This document shows positions 25,930-34,666 of a stretch of DNA of 64,000 nucleotides, in pieces. Source of the DNA: Pseudomonadales bacterium. Its GTDB lineage: Bacteria; Pseudomonadota; Gammaproteobacteria; Pseudomonadales; Azotimanducaceae. A program made the position numbers and the translations under genes. The stretch lies in assembly GCA_017642855.1 (NCBI GenBank), contig JAEPOO010000002.1:395545-459544 (forward strand). The letters run 5' to 3'. Numbering within the stretch: position 1 is the first letter of the stretch; the number at the start of each line of letters is the position of its first letter. A model generated the notes under the pieces. That model made no database searches and had not been told where the DNA came from. It was given only the letters and a program-made list of their open reading frames with translations.

Positions 25930-25987
25930 GTCAGTTTCTCCGTCAGGGCAAGCTGATATTCGGATCGAGCATACCAGCAGCCTCAGA

Positions 25988-27412
25988 TCAGGCCAAATCA
26001 GCCTTGGTTCTTATCTCTTCCAGAATGTTTGCGTGCTGGGCGCGCGTGATGGTGTAAAAGCTGATGCAGACAAGCGCCAGTGTCATCATGGCGAGAACTG
26101 CCGGTCCGAGCGCCCAGCCGAACCGGGCGATGGCCTCGGCATCCACGGCAGACGGTGCGGCACCCTGTGGGATTCCGGCGAAGTCGATAATAAGTCCGGC
26201 GAGAATCGCGCCGGAGCCGCCGATGGCTTTCCCGGCAAAAGAGGCTGCGGCGTAATAGATCCCCTCCTGACGTTTTCCATAGAGCCGTTCATGTTCGTCG
26301 GTGATATCCGCAAGCATGGAAGCACTTAACGTGATGTAGATGCCAAGTCCAATACCGGAAACGCCGCCACTGATGATGTAAAGAGGCGCGATGATCGGAT
26401 CACCGTTAGGTGGCAACAGGTCGAGCAGGCGCAGAATAATGACGTAGGTTGTCGTCACGCCGTAGAAAGTCAAGCTCGCCATGTAGAGCTTTTTCTTTTC
26501 AGTTACGAGATTTGAAAGTGGTCTGGCTAGGACACTCCCGGTCATGACACCAAGCACGCCTGCAGAAAACAGGAACGTCATTTGACCAGCAGTCAGTTCG
26601 AAGAAATATGTCGCGGTATAGATCATGAGCGCCTGAGCCATACCCTGATTCATACCAGAGATGATGGATGCCGAGACGATCGCGGAAAATGAAGGAATCC
26701 GGAAAGCTCTGCCGACGTCGGTGATGAGATCACGGGCTGAAAAACGATCTGTCTCCGCTGGTTGCGGCAGGCGTTTTATCTGGTCGTGGGTTCCGTAAGC
26801 GCAGGCCCAGACACCGAACACCATGATGACAGCGCCCGTTGCAGCAAACGCCGGGTAGGCGGCGCCGTTGAGTTGACCGTTAGCGAACTCTTCGGTGGCA
26901 GCGAAAAAAATCAGAGGGCCACCGATGAGCACGGCGAACATGCCTACCAGCTGGTTGGCCATGCGAACGGATGACAGGAGTGTTCGTTCGTCATAGTCGT
27001 TCGAAAGTTCCGCGCCGAGTGACATGTGTGGCACGGAATAAAATGTCATGAAGGTTCGAGTGGCGATTGAAAATACCGCTAACCAGATGAATAGGCCCGT
27101 CTCTGAAAGACCTTCCGGCGGAGCAAACAGGAAATAAAAAGACGCGGCAAAGGGTATGGCCGCGGCATACATATAAGGGTGCCGTCGACCGAAACGAGAA
27201 CGTGTGACATCAGACAGTGCACCGACCAGGGGGTCACTGACCGCATCAAAGAGCAGTGCGATGAAAATGGCGATACCGGAGAGGGTGCCTGACAGGCCCA
27301 GTACCTGGTTGTAATAAAACAGCAGGAAAAAGCCAAAGGCGGCGCTCTTAATACCTTCAGGAAGTTGGCCAACGCCAAAGGCCAGCCGGACGCGCCACGA
27401 TACCTGACTCAT
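25988..27412 (-). CDS. MelB-type (GPH) cation symporter, MFS superfamily
   Basis: A 474-residue transporter with about 12 helices. The first helices contain SAAFGFFLLFYYNQVLG and FDAVSDPLVGALSDVTRSR, followed by RFGRRHPYM, the pattern of glycoside-pentoside-hexuronide:cation symporters (MelB/XylP group). In degradative clusters such proteins carry non-sugar substrates too. Its stop region is followed by AhpD on the same strand, and its start overlaps the CaiB stop by four bases, so uptake and CoA activation are translationally linked. Confidence 0.88.
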   Translation of the reverse strand: MSQVSWRVRLAFGVGQLPEGIKSAAFGFFLLFYYNQVLGLSGTLSGIAIFIALLFDAVSDPLVGALSDVTRSRFGRRHPYMYAAAIPFAASFYFLFAPPEGLSETGLFIWLAVFSIATRTFMTFYSVPHMSLGAELSNDYDERTLLSSVRMANQLVGMFAVLIGGPLIFFAATEEFANGQLNGAAYPAFAATGAVIMVFGVWACAYGTHDQIKRLPQPAETDRFSARDLITDVGRAFRIPSFSAIVSASIISGMNQGMAQALMIYTATYFFELTAGQMTFLFSAGVLGVMTGSVLARPLSNLVTEKKKLYMASLTFYGVTTTYVIILRLLDLLPPNGDPIIAPLYIISGGVSGIGLGIYITLSASMLADITDEHERLYGKRQEGIYYAAASFAGKAIGGSGAILAGLIIDFAGIPQGAAPSAVDAEAIARFGWALGPAVLAMMTLALVCISFYTITRAQHANILEEIRTKADLA

Positions 27413-28590
27413 TCGAAGGTTTTGATGACGCCACGCTTGATCAGCGTTTCCTGGGAAGATGCATCGTAGCCGAGTTCCGTCAGGATCTCTCGCGAGTGTT
27501 CACCCTGCATGGGTGCCGGTGACAGATTCAGTGCTTCACCGAACATACTGGCGGGATGCACGGCACCCAGATGTTTTCCGAGCATGGGATGTTCTCTCTC
27601 CTCAACCAGGCCTCTTGCTTTGACGTGTTCATCGTTTGCGACTTCGTCTGGATCAAGCACAGGTCCAACCGGGACATCTGCTTCCCGCAGGCGTGACACG
27701 ATGGTAGCCAGATCAAAACCTGCCGCAATGTCGCCAATGAGACTGAACACATACTGCATATTCAGTGCGCGCGTCGCTGCGGATTGCAAACGCTCATCAT
27801 CGAGATGCTCCGCTGCATCGAGTGCTTCGCAGAAGGAACGGAACTGTTTGTCTGTGCCAAGGGCGACGGTGATGTAGCCACCTTTGCACTTATATAGTCG
27901 GTAACTGGCGAGGAGGTTAGGCAGATGCATACCGTCTTCCTCAAGCAAAGAACAGTGCATCATCACATCGGGCCAGTTGTACATGATGTTTGAAGAGAGC
28001 ATGGACGCTTCGATAAAACATCCTTCGCCGGTTCTGCCTCGTTGCACGAGGGCAGCCAGAATCGCCTGGGCGTTATAAACAGCGGCGGTTTTGTCCGAAA
28101 CCATGGCCTTGTGCAGCGTGGGTTCACCGTCAACTTTCTGAAAGCCAGCCCACCCGGTGAGTGCCTGTATCACAGGATCATAGGCAGGCAGGTCTGCGTA
28201 GGGGCCGGATTCACCGAACCCGGTGGAAGAACAGTAGATCAGCCTCGGTAGTTTTGAGGAAACGGTTTCATAGTCAAAACCCAACTTCCCAACCACGCCG
28301 GAACGAAAACCCTGAATGAACACATCTGTGTCTTCCAGGACCTTCCAGAGAATGTCTTTTCCTTCACCGCTTGCGAGGTCGATGGACAAGCCACGTTTGC
28401 CCGCATTGGCGTTGGCGAACCAGGCGCTCATGCCACCCCTGGCGCTGCCGAAGCTGCGCAACTCATCACCACGTTTGGTGTCTTCGACCTTGATGACTTC
28501 AGCACCGAGTCCTGCGAGTGTTTCCGATGCGGCGGGTACCGCGATCATCACACCCATCTCGACTACCTTAATACCGGTGAGAGGCGCCAT
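27409..28590 (-). CDS. CaiB/BaiF family CoA-transferase (class III)
   Basis: A 393-residue class III CoA-transferase: LTGIKVVEMGVMIAVPAASE at the N-terminus, GLSIDLASGEGKDIL, the CoA-binding YDPVIQALTGWAGFQ near residues 140-154, and PNLLASYRLYKCKGGYITVALG. These enzymes move CoA between acids, for example in carnitine, bile-acid and terpenoid pathways. It lies 13 bp downstream of the Rieske oxygenase and overlaps the transporter, so it probably activates the imported substrate or its oxidation product. Confidence 0.9.
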   Translation of the reverse strand: MAPLTGIKVVEMGVMIAVPAASETLAGLGAEVIKVEDTKRGDELRSFGSARGGMSAWFANANAGKRGLSIDLASGEGKDILWKVLEDTDVFIQGFRSGVVGKLGFDYETVSSKLPRLIYCSSTGFGESGPYADLPAYDPVIQALTGWAGFQKVDGEPTLHKAMVSDKTAAVYNAQAILAALVQRGRTGEGCFIEASMLSSNIMYNWPDVMMHCSLLEEDGMHLPNLLASYRLYKCKGGYITVALGTDKQFRSFCEALDAAEHLDDERLQSAATRALNMQYVFSLIGDIAAGFDLATIVSRLREADVPVGPVLDPDEVANDEHVKARGLVEEREHPMLGKHLGAVHPASMFGEALNLSPAPMQGEHSREILTELGYDASSQETLIKRGVIKTFE

Positions 28591-28603
28591 CTTTATATGC
28601 TAA

Positions 28604-29857
28604 TCAGGCGTACGCAACTCGTGGATCGTTAGGGTACATCCAGTCTTCACCGATGACCTGAGCAACGCGCAACTCTTCGGGAATGTTGTCGATACCGATG
28701 ATTCGATCTGCCTGCTGATTCCAGTGATAGATCCTGGCTTCCTGGTAGGAAAGCGGCACGCCCCTGAAACCGTAGGACTCCATGGACTTCTGTATCCAGA
28801 CACCGAACTCTGTGTCTTCGCGCAGCACCTGGTTCAGCTGTTCGCCGTTGTTCTCGGTCCAGTAGTCTGGTCCTTCGCCATCACCCCAGTCTGGCGCCAT
28901 GGTCCAAACCTCGAACAGGGTCTTGTCGATCGACAGCGGCCAGAACAACAGTGGTGGCACTGCCCGATGACTTAGCGGCGATACCCAGTTGGGGAAAATG
29001 CCGTAAGACTGCGTGCAGGTCCTGCCCAGTTCCCCGACCGTTTCTATTTCCGGCAGGTCCGGCAACTCGATGGCTGACTGCATGTTTCCGCCTTTCGGCC
29101 GTGGGGCAATCATTCTGCCATGACCATGGTTGTAGAAAGTGTTGACGTTCCTTCGGTCATCCAGGGCGGGCGCCACTGTGCTGGGGTGAATGCTCTTCAC
29201 ATGATAGACCTCGGTATTGGCTTCCATAGCGATCTTCCAGTTGCAGTCCAGTACAAAGGAATGGCGTGCAGAGAGCCGGATCTTGTCGAATTGAAATTCT
29301 TCCCACTCGTCGGCGATCGGACCCAGGTACTCGCGGAGACTGATGCAGTGTTCATCGAAGTTCACGAAGATCAGGTTGCCGAAACGCTCGCAGCGCACAG
29401 GGATCAGACCGCGGCAAGAAAAGTCGAGATCTCGGAAGTCCTCTGGGTCGCGAACAGAAACCAGTTCACCCTGATGGGTGTAGGTCCAGCCATGGTACTT
29501 GCAGGTCAGGCGGGCCTTCTTGCCCTTTGAGTCCGTGACGACAGGCGCGCCTCGGTGTCTGCAGGTGTTGTAGTACGCATAAACTTGGTCATCATCACCG
29601 TGCACGATAATGATGGGCTGACCGGCGTTTTCCCAGAGCATGTAGCAGCCGGGATCCGGAATTTCGTCAATGTGCGCCGCGAACAGCCAGGATTTGCGCC
29701 AAAGGTGTTCTTTCTCCAGTTCAAAGAATCGCTGGTCGATGTAACGGCCTGCTGGAATGTCAGGCAGGTTCGGGAAATCAACCGGTGGTTCGGTCCTGGC
29801 AGCCTCGTACTCCATCAACCGCTTGATGGTTGATATCTGCGCGTCACTCATCCCCAT
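28604..29857 (-). CDS. Rieske non-heme iron oxygenase, alpha subunit
   Basis: A protein of about 418 residues: an N-terminal Rieske [2Fe-2S] domain with CRH near 99-101 and CKYH near 119-122 (CxH and CxxH), and a C-terminal catalytic domain with NWKIAMEANTEVYHVKSIHP, giving the two His of the iron site. It is an aromatic-ring-hydroxylating or demethylating oxygenase. No small beta subunit or dedicated reductase is adjacent, so it may be of the alpha-only type using electron carriers from elsewhere. The start is ambiguous: ATG 29857 is used, with TTG 29863 and ATG 29851 as alternatives. Confidence 0.92.
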   Translation of the reverse strand: MGMSDAQISTIKRLMEYEAARTEPPVDFPNLPDIPAGRYIDQRFFELEKEHLWRKSWLFAAHIDEIPDPGCYMLWENAGQPIIIVHGDDDQVYAYYNTCRHRGAPVVTDSKGKKARLTCKYHGWTYTHQGELVSVRDPEDFRDLDFSCRGLIPVRCERFGNLIFVNFDEHCISLREYLGPIADEWEEFQFDKIRLSARHSFVLDCNWKIAMEANTEVYHVKSIHPSTVAPALDDRRNVNTFYNHGHGRMIAPRPKGGNMQSAIELPDLPEIETVGELGRTCTQSYGIFPNWVSPLSHRAVPPLLFWPLSIDKTLFEVWTMAPDWGDGEGPDYWTENNGEQLNQVLREDTEFGVWIQKSMESYGFRGVPLSYQEARIYHWNQQADRIIGIDNIPEELRVAQVIGEDWMYPNDPRVAYA

Positions 29858-30074
29858 GATCAATCACCCTATTGGCTATGCATCGCGTAAGCCTATCGGC
29901 TGGATATTGCATATGCAACGTGTTACAAAAATCGCCCCTCTGATTATAGAAACACGGGCTCGAAGGGCCGCTGGAGGCGGCGTATGGCGCGTGTTTTGCG
30001 AGCTTTGTTTACGTTATAGTCTCGCCTCGGCCTGGCTTTAATAACCCCTTCCCCTCGAGGAAGAATAGGAGAGA

Positions 30075-31181
30075 ATGTTGGCAGCTAAGAAGAAACCTGC
30101 GGCGAAAAAAACGCCTGCGAAAAAGAAAGCAGCACCCAAGGCGAAAAAAGCGGCAGCTAAAGCGAAAAAGGCTCCCGCAAAAAAGGCCCCAGCCAGAAAA
30201 GCAAAAGGACCTTCTGAGAAAACCTTGAAGGAACTACATCTCAAGATGGTGCGCATCCGACGATTTGAAGAAAGCGCCGGTAAGATGATGGAAGACGGCA
30301 AGATCCCCGGGGCGCTTCACCTTTATGTGGGTCAGGAAGCGGTTGCTGCCGGTGTCATGCAACATCTTTCCAACCAGGACTGGATCACATCGACGCACCG
30401 TGGCCATGGTCACCTGGTCGCCAAAGGTGGCGAGTTCAAGCCTATGTTCGCTGAACTGTTTGGCCGAGCTACCGGTTACTGCAAAGGCAAAGGCGGCAGT
30501 ATGCACATCTCCAGCATGGATCTTGGCATGCTCGGCGCAAACGGTATTGTGGGCGGGGGACCACCCATTGCCATGGGTGCGGCCTTTTCGAACAAGTTCC
30601 GCAGGAACAAAAATGTCGCCGTCGCCTTTTTCGGTGATGGTGCCTCCAACGAAGGCAGTGTGCACGAGGCGGCCAACATGGCGGCGCTCTATAAGTTGCC
30701 TTGCATCTTTGTTTGTGAAAACAATGGCTATGGTGAGTACACCGCGCAGTCACGTCATCAGGCGATTGTGGATGTTGCTGACCGTGCAGCAGGTTACGGC
30801 ATGCCGGGCGTGATTTGCGACGGTATGGACGTGATGGCGGTGTATGAAGCTGCCGGTGAAGCAATCGAACGTGCACGAAAAGGTGGTGGTCCAACGTTGC
30901 TTGAGTGCAAAACCTATCGCTACTACGACCATGTTGGTGTACGTGGTATGGGCCTTAACTATCGAACTGACGAAGAAATTGAGGCGTGGAAGAAAAAGGA
31001 CGCCATTGAAGGTTTCGAGAAACGTCTGAAGCAATTGGGCGTGATGACCGAGAAACAGATCAAAACCGTACATGCGGCCGTTGAAAAAGACGTAGACGAA
31101 GCCATTGAGTTCGCCAATGAGTCTCCATACCCGGAGGCGGATACGCTGCTTGATAACGTTTATAACGAGAAAGGAGCCTGA
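30075..31181 (+). CDS. 2-oxoacid/acetoin dehydrogenase E1 alpha subunit with a Lys/Ala/Pro-rich N-terminal tail
   Basis: A 368-residue thiamine-diphosphate dehydrogenase subunit. Residues 48-368 are a normal E1-alpha: KMVRIRRFEESAGKMM, HRGHGHLVAKG, and the ThDP motif GDGASNEGSVHEAANMAALY ending in NN. The first 46 residues are different: 18 Lys and one Arg among Ala and Pro (PAKK-like repeats), as in bacterial histone H1-like proteins. The start ATG has AGGAGA directly upstream. It heads an operon E1-alpha, E1-beta, AcoX-like, E2, E3. The substrate may be acetoin, pyruvate or a branched 2-oxoacid; the AcoX-like gene favours acetoin. A TATAGT hexamer lies at 30015. Confidence 0.92.
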   Translation: MLAAKKKPAAKKTPAKKKAAPKAKKAAAKAKKAPAKKAPARKAKGPSEKTLKELHLKMVRIRRFEESAGKMMEDGKIPGALHLYVGQEAVAAGVMQHLSNQDWITSTHRGHGHLVAKGGEFKPMFAELFGRATGYCKGKGGSMHISSMDLGMLGANGIVGGGPPIAMGAAFSNKFRRNKNVAVAFFGDGASNEGSVHEAANMAALYKLPCIFVCENNGYGEYTAQSRHQAIVDVADRAAGYGMPGVICDGMDVMAVYEAAGEAIERARKGGGPTLLECKTYRYYDHVGVRGMGLNYRTDEEIEAWKKKDAIEGFEKRLKQLGVMTEKQIKTVHAAVEKDVDEAIEFANESPYPEADTLLDNVYNEKGA

Positions 31182-31182
31182 G

Positions 31183-32184
31183 ATGTCTGAAGCCCAAAAA
31201 CCAGCAGTAAGAGAATTGCCATATGTCATGGCGATTAATGAAGGTATTCGGGAAGTGCTGCGTGAGCAGGAAGACGCGTTTATCGCAGGTGAAGACGTTG
31301 CGATCGCGGGTAGTGTCTATGGATACTGCGCGGGTCTGCTTGATGAATTCGGTGAAGATCGCGTTGTCGATACGCCGATTTCCGAGAAGGGCATCATGGG
31401 TCTTGGTGTGGGTGCATCCGCGACAGGGTGTCGGCCGATCATTGATTTGATGTTCATGGACTTCATCGGCGAATGCATGGATGAAATTGCCAATCAGATG
31501 GCCAAGATGCGTTTCATGTTTGGTGGTAAGGCAACACTACCGGTCACCGTTCTGACCATGGGCGGCGCCGGCGGCAGCCTTGCGGCACAACACTCGCAAA
31601 GTCTCGAAGCGTGGCTCGCGCATCTGCCCGGCATGAAAGTTTGTATGCCGTCTGATGCGTACGACGCGAAAGGGATGATCATTTCAGCCTGTCGTGACGA
31701 TAACCCGGTATTTGTTGTGCTGAATAAAGCGTCTCTCGCGATGACGATGGAGGTGCCGGAAGGTCCTTATGAAGTCCCCCTGGGTGAAGCCTGCGTGCGA
31801 AGGCAGGGTTCCAATCTGACTATCGTTGCCTTCGGTCGTATGGTTCATGAAGCCATGGCTGCCGCAGACCAACTGAAAGATCTGGGCATTGATGCCGAAG
31901 TGATTGATGCACGCAGCGTGCAACCCTTTGACACGGAAACGGTTGTTAAGTCCATCAAGAAAACCCATCGCGCTCTGGTGATCCACGAGGCGGTCAAGTT
32001 CGGCGGTATCGGCGGTGAAATTACTGCTCAAATCCAGGAAGAAGCGTTCGACTATCTGGATGCTCCTGTGATGAGAGTGGCAGCACCATTTTCACCGGTA
32101 CCATTCAGCCCGGCGCTTGAGCAGGTGTATATCCCCAATGCGGATTCCATCATTGCCAAGGTCAAAGAAACGCTGGAACTGTAA
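31183..32184 (+). CDS. 2-oxoacid/acetoin dehydrogenase E1 beta subunit
   Basis: A 333-residue E1-beta. VMAINEGIREVLREQEDAF, GEDVAIAGSVYG, DTPISEKGIMGLGVGAS and HSQSLEAWLAHLPGMKV are the family motifs; Glu in SEKGI contributes to cofactor activation. ATG 31183 follows the E1-alpha stop by one base and has AGGAG about 7 nt upstream; a longer in-frame extension into E1-alpha is not expected. It forms the alpha2beta2 E1 that decarboxylates the 2-oxoacid and transfers the acyl unit to the lipoyl group of E2. Confidence 0.95.
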   Translation: MSEAQKPAVRELPYVMAINEGIREVLREQEDAFIAGEDVAIAGSVYGYCAGLLDEFGEDRVVDTPISEKGIMGLGVGASATGCRPIIDLMFMDFIGECMDEIANQMAKMRFMFGGKATLPVTVLTMGGAGGSLAAQHSQSLEAWLAHLPGMKVCMPSDAYDAKGMIISACRDDNPVFVVLNKASLAMTMEVPEGPYEVPLGEACVRRQGSNLTIVAFGRMVHEAMAAADQLKDLGIDAEVIDARSVQPFDTETVVKSIKKTHRALVIHEAVKFGGIGGEITAQIQEEAFDYLDAPVMRVAAPFSPVPFSPALEQVYIPNADSIIAKVKETLEL

Positions 32185-32211
32185 TCCAGCTCACGCGGAC
32201 AGGATAAAACG

Positions 32212-33204
32212 GTGACAGCGCAGACCATTGGCATTGTCGCCAACCCTGCATCAGGAAAAGACGTTCGACGTCTCGTCGCCCGTGCATCGGTGTTCGACAA
32301 TCGAGAGAAGTGCGCGATTATCCGACGTGCACTGTCAGGCGCGATTAACGCTGGCGCTGATCAGTTTGCCTACCTCGATGATTCGCACAATATTGCTGGG
32401 GGTGCTCTCGAGGAGCTTGAGGAACTGGGTGAAGAATTTGATGCCATTACCGTTCCTTGCGTTCAAACCTCCTCGGTGCTGGACACGATCCATGGTGCGA
32501 GAGCGCTTCAGGAACATGACCCGATCGTCACACTAATCCTGGGCGGTGATGGAACCAGTCGCGCATTTGTCAAAGGTTGGCGTGATTGTGTGTTACTGCC
32601 ACTCTCTACGGGGACAAATAATGTGTTTCCGAGAATGTCCGAAGCGACCGTCGCAGGGGCTGCTCTCGGTGCAGTCGCCACAGGCGCCGTAACGCTCGAA
32701 GAGGCGACCATTGCGGTGAAGATGATTGATGTCGAAATTGAGGGAGAGGAACCCGACATCGCATTGATAGATGCAGTCGTTACTCGGGACCAGTTTATTG
32801 GCAGTCGTGCTTTATTGGATGGTGATGCGATAGAAAGAATCTTCCTGACCCGTGCCGAACCGACTGCAGTGGGTATGACATCGGTAGGTGGATTGATCCA
32901 TCCACTCCCGGAAGAAGAAGATGCAGGTCTGCACATGACCCTGGGGTCGAGAGGCAAACATCGGGTACATGCACCCATTGCACCGGGTATGTATGAGACG
33001 TTAAGGCTGAAGAAAATTGAAGTTCTTGGCTTTGATGATGTGATTGAGTTCGAAGGACCCTGCGTCCTTGCTTTTGATGGTGAGCGCGAAAGAGAAATCC
33101 AGGCGGGACAGATGGTCAGAATGCGGGTGGGTCGTTCAGGTCCGAGTGTTCTGGATATCCATAAAACGATGCATCTGGCGGCATGCCGCAAGGTGTTCAA
33201 CTAA
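32212..33204 (+). CDS. AcoX-like ATP-NAD kinase family protein
   Basis: A 330-residue protein with IGIVANPASGKD at the N-terminus and LILGGDGTSRAF and PLSTGTNNVFP in the middle, the GGDG and nucleotide motifs of the NAD kinase/diacylglycerol kinase fold. AcoX-like members are encoded in acetoin dehydrogenase operons; the role is unproven but probably involves a phosphorylated cofactor. The GTG start at 32212 follows E1-beta by 27 bp. Its position between E1 and E2 supports an acetoin-type complex. Confidence 0.82.
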   Translation: MTAQTIGIVANPASGKDVRRLVARASVFDNREKCAIIRRALSGAINAGADQFAYLDDSHNIAGGALEELEELGEEFDAITVPCVQTSSVLDTIHGARALQEHDPIVTLILGGDGTSRAFVKGWRDCVLLPLSTGTNNVFPRMSEATVAGAALGAVATGAVTLEEATIAVKMIDVEIEGEEPDIALIDAVVTRDQFIGSRALLDGDAIERIFLTRAEPTAVGMTSVGGLIHPLPEEEDAGLHMTLGSRGKHRVHAPIAPGMYETLRLKKIEVLGFDDVIEFEGPCVLAFDGEREREIQAGQMVRMRVGRSGPSVLDIHKTMHLAACRKVFN

Positions 33205-33220
33205 GAAACAGGAGTAACAG

Positions 33221-34657
33221 ATGCCAAAAGAGATTTACCTTGTCAAAGTCGGTATGTCGATGACCGAGGGCATGGTGGCAGAGTGGTTTATTCCGGACGG
33301 TGGCGAAGTCAAAAAGGGTGAGCTGGTTTATGCCCTGGAAACCGAGAAGGTAAACCTGGATGTGGATGCTGAATATGATGGCATCGTGAAGCATCTTGTT
33401 GATGTCGGCATCACGCTGGCGCCTGGAGATGTGGTTGGATATATCTTTGAGCCGGGAGAAGACATCCCCGCTGACCTCGGTGGTGTTGAGGCAGCGCCAG
33501 CAGTTGATGCTAAACCAGCGCCCGCGGCTGAAACTGCGCCCGCGACACCGACTGCTGCACCAGATCCAGCTGCCTCACCCGCGCCAGCAGCTTCGACACC
33601 CGCCGCGGCGCCTAGCGACGGCCGAATTAAGTCGTCCCCGGCGGCACGCCGGCTGGCGAAAGAGCTTGGTGTTGATTACACCCGCGTTGTTGGCACGGGA
33701 CCTGGTGGTCGAATTGTTGAAGCTGACGTGCAGGCTGCAGTAACAAGCGGCGTTGCCGCAGCACCGGTTGCCGCCAGTCCGATTGCTGCTTCGGGTCCAG
33801 AACCTAAAGCTTCACCCCTGGCGAAGCGAATCGCAGCAGAACGTGGCATAGACCTTCGAGCCGTCCGAGGTACGGGACCTGGTGGTCGGATCGTTCAGTC
33901 AGATGTGGAAAGTGCGGCACCTGCGGCGAAAGCAGCCTCACCATCTGCTGCGCCTGCCGATGCACCGAAACCCGGTGAAGTGATTCCAGTGAAAGGTATG
34001 CGCAAAACGATTGCGTCGCGTATGCATCACAGTCTGATGGAAAGCGCTCAGCTCACCATGGATATGGAAGTTCTCATGGACGATGCGGTGAAAATGCGCA
34101 CCGGTCTTGTTGAAGAGTGGTCGGCTGAAGGTGTTAAACCCACCTACACGGATCTCGTGATCAAGGCGTGTGCGAAAGCGCTGCAGATCCATCCATTGAT
34201 GAACAGCCAGTTCCAGGGCACAGAAATTGTGGTCCAAAACGAAATCAATGTTGGTATGGCAGTGGCGCTTCCTGAAGGATTGGTTGTTCCTGTGATTCGT
34301 CATGTCGATCAGCTGGGCCTGAAAGACCTGGCGCGGGAAAGTTCACGACTGGCCGTTGCCGCGCGTGATGGCAACCTCGGGCTTGATGACTACGCGGGTG
34401 GCACGTTTACCGTTTCCGCTCTTGGCATGTATGGCGTTGATTCCTTTACCCCGATCATCAACGAACCCCAGGTTGGCATCATGGGTGTTAACCGACTTTA
34501 TGATGGCGTCGAGTGGGATGGCGATCGTCCGATCAGAACTAAGAAGATGAACCTGTCTCTGACCTGGGACCACAGGACGCTCGATGGTGCGCCAGCCGCT
34601 GAGTATCTGGTGACTGTGAAAGAATTACTTGAAGCGCCGTTCCGGTTGCTGGTTTAG
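33221..34657 (+). CDS. dihydrolipoamide acyltransferase E2 with two tandem E3-binding domains
   Basis: A 478-residue E2: a lipoyl domain (about 1-80, lipoyl-Lys43 in ETEKVNL), an Ala/Pro-rich linker, a first peripheral subunit-binding domain (about 137-170, SSPAARRLAKELG, GTGPGGRIVEADV), a second one (about 197-229, ASPLAKRIAAERG, GTGPGGRIVQSDV), a second linker and the catalytic domain (about 255-478) with the DHRTLDG active-site His near residue 451. Having two binding domains is less usual than one and may change how E1 and E3 are mounted. The domains are about 50% alike, which points to duplication. Confidence 0.93.
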   Translation: MPKEIYLVKVGMSMTEGMVAEWFIPDGGEVKKGELVYALETEKVNLDVDAEYDGIVKHLVDVGITLAPGDVVGYIFEPGEDIPADLGGVEAAPAVDAKPAPAAETAPATPTAAPDPAASPAPAASTPAAAPSDGRIKSSPAARRLAKELGVDYTRVVGTGPGGRIVEADVQAAVTSGVAAAPVAASPIAASGPEPKASPLAKRIAAERGIDLRAVRGTGPGGRIVQSDVESAAPAAKAASPSAAPADAPKPGEVIPVKGMRKTIASRMHHSLMESAQLTMDMEVLMDDAVKMRTGLVEEWSAEGVKPTYTDLVIKACAKALQIHPLMNSQFQGTEIVVQNEINVGMAVALPEGLVVPVIRHVDQLGLKDLARESSRLAVAARDGNLGLDDYAGGTFTVSALGMYGVDSFTPIINEPQVGIMGVNRLYDGVEWDGDRPIRTKKMNLSLTWDHRTLDGAPAAEYLVTVKELLEAPFRLLV

Positions 34658-34666
34658 GAGGCGAAG

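Noticed and set aside
30038..30301. An open frame antisense to the Lys-rich tail of E1-alpha, rich in Phe and Ala.
   Set aside because: It follows from reading AAA/AAG and GCN codons on the opposite strand; no start signal supports it.
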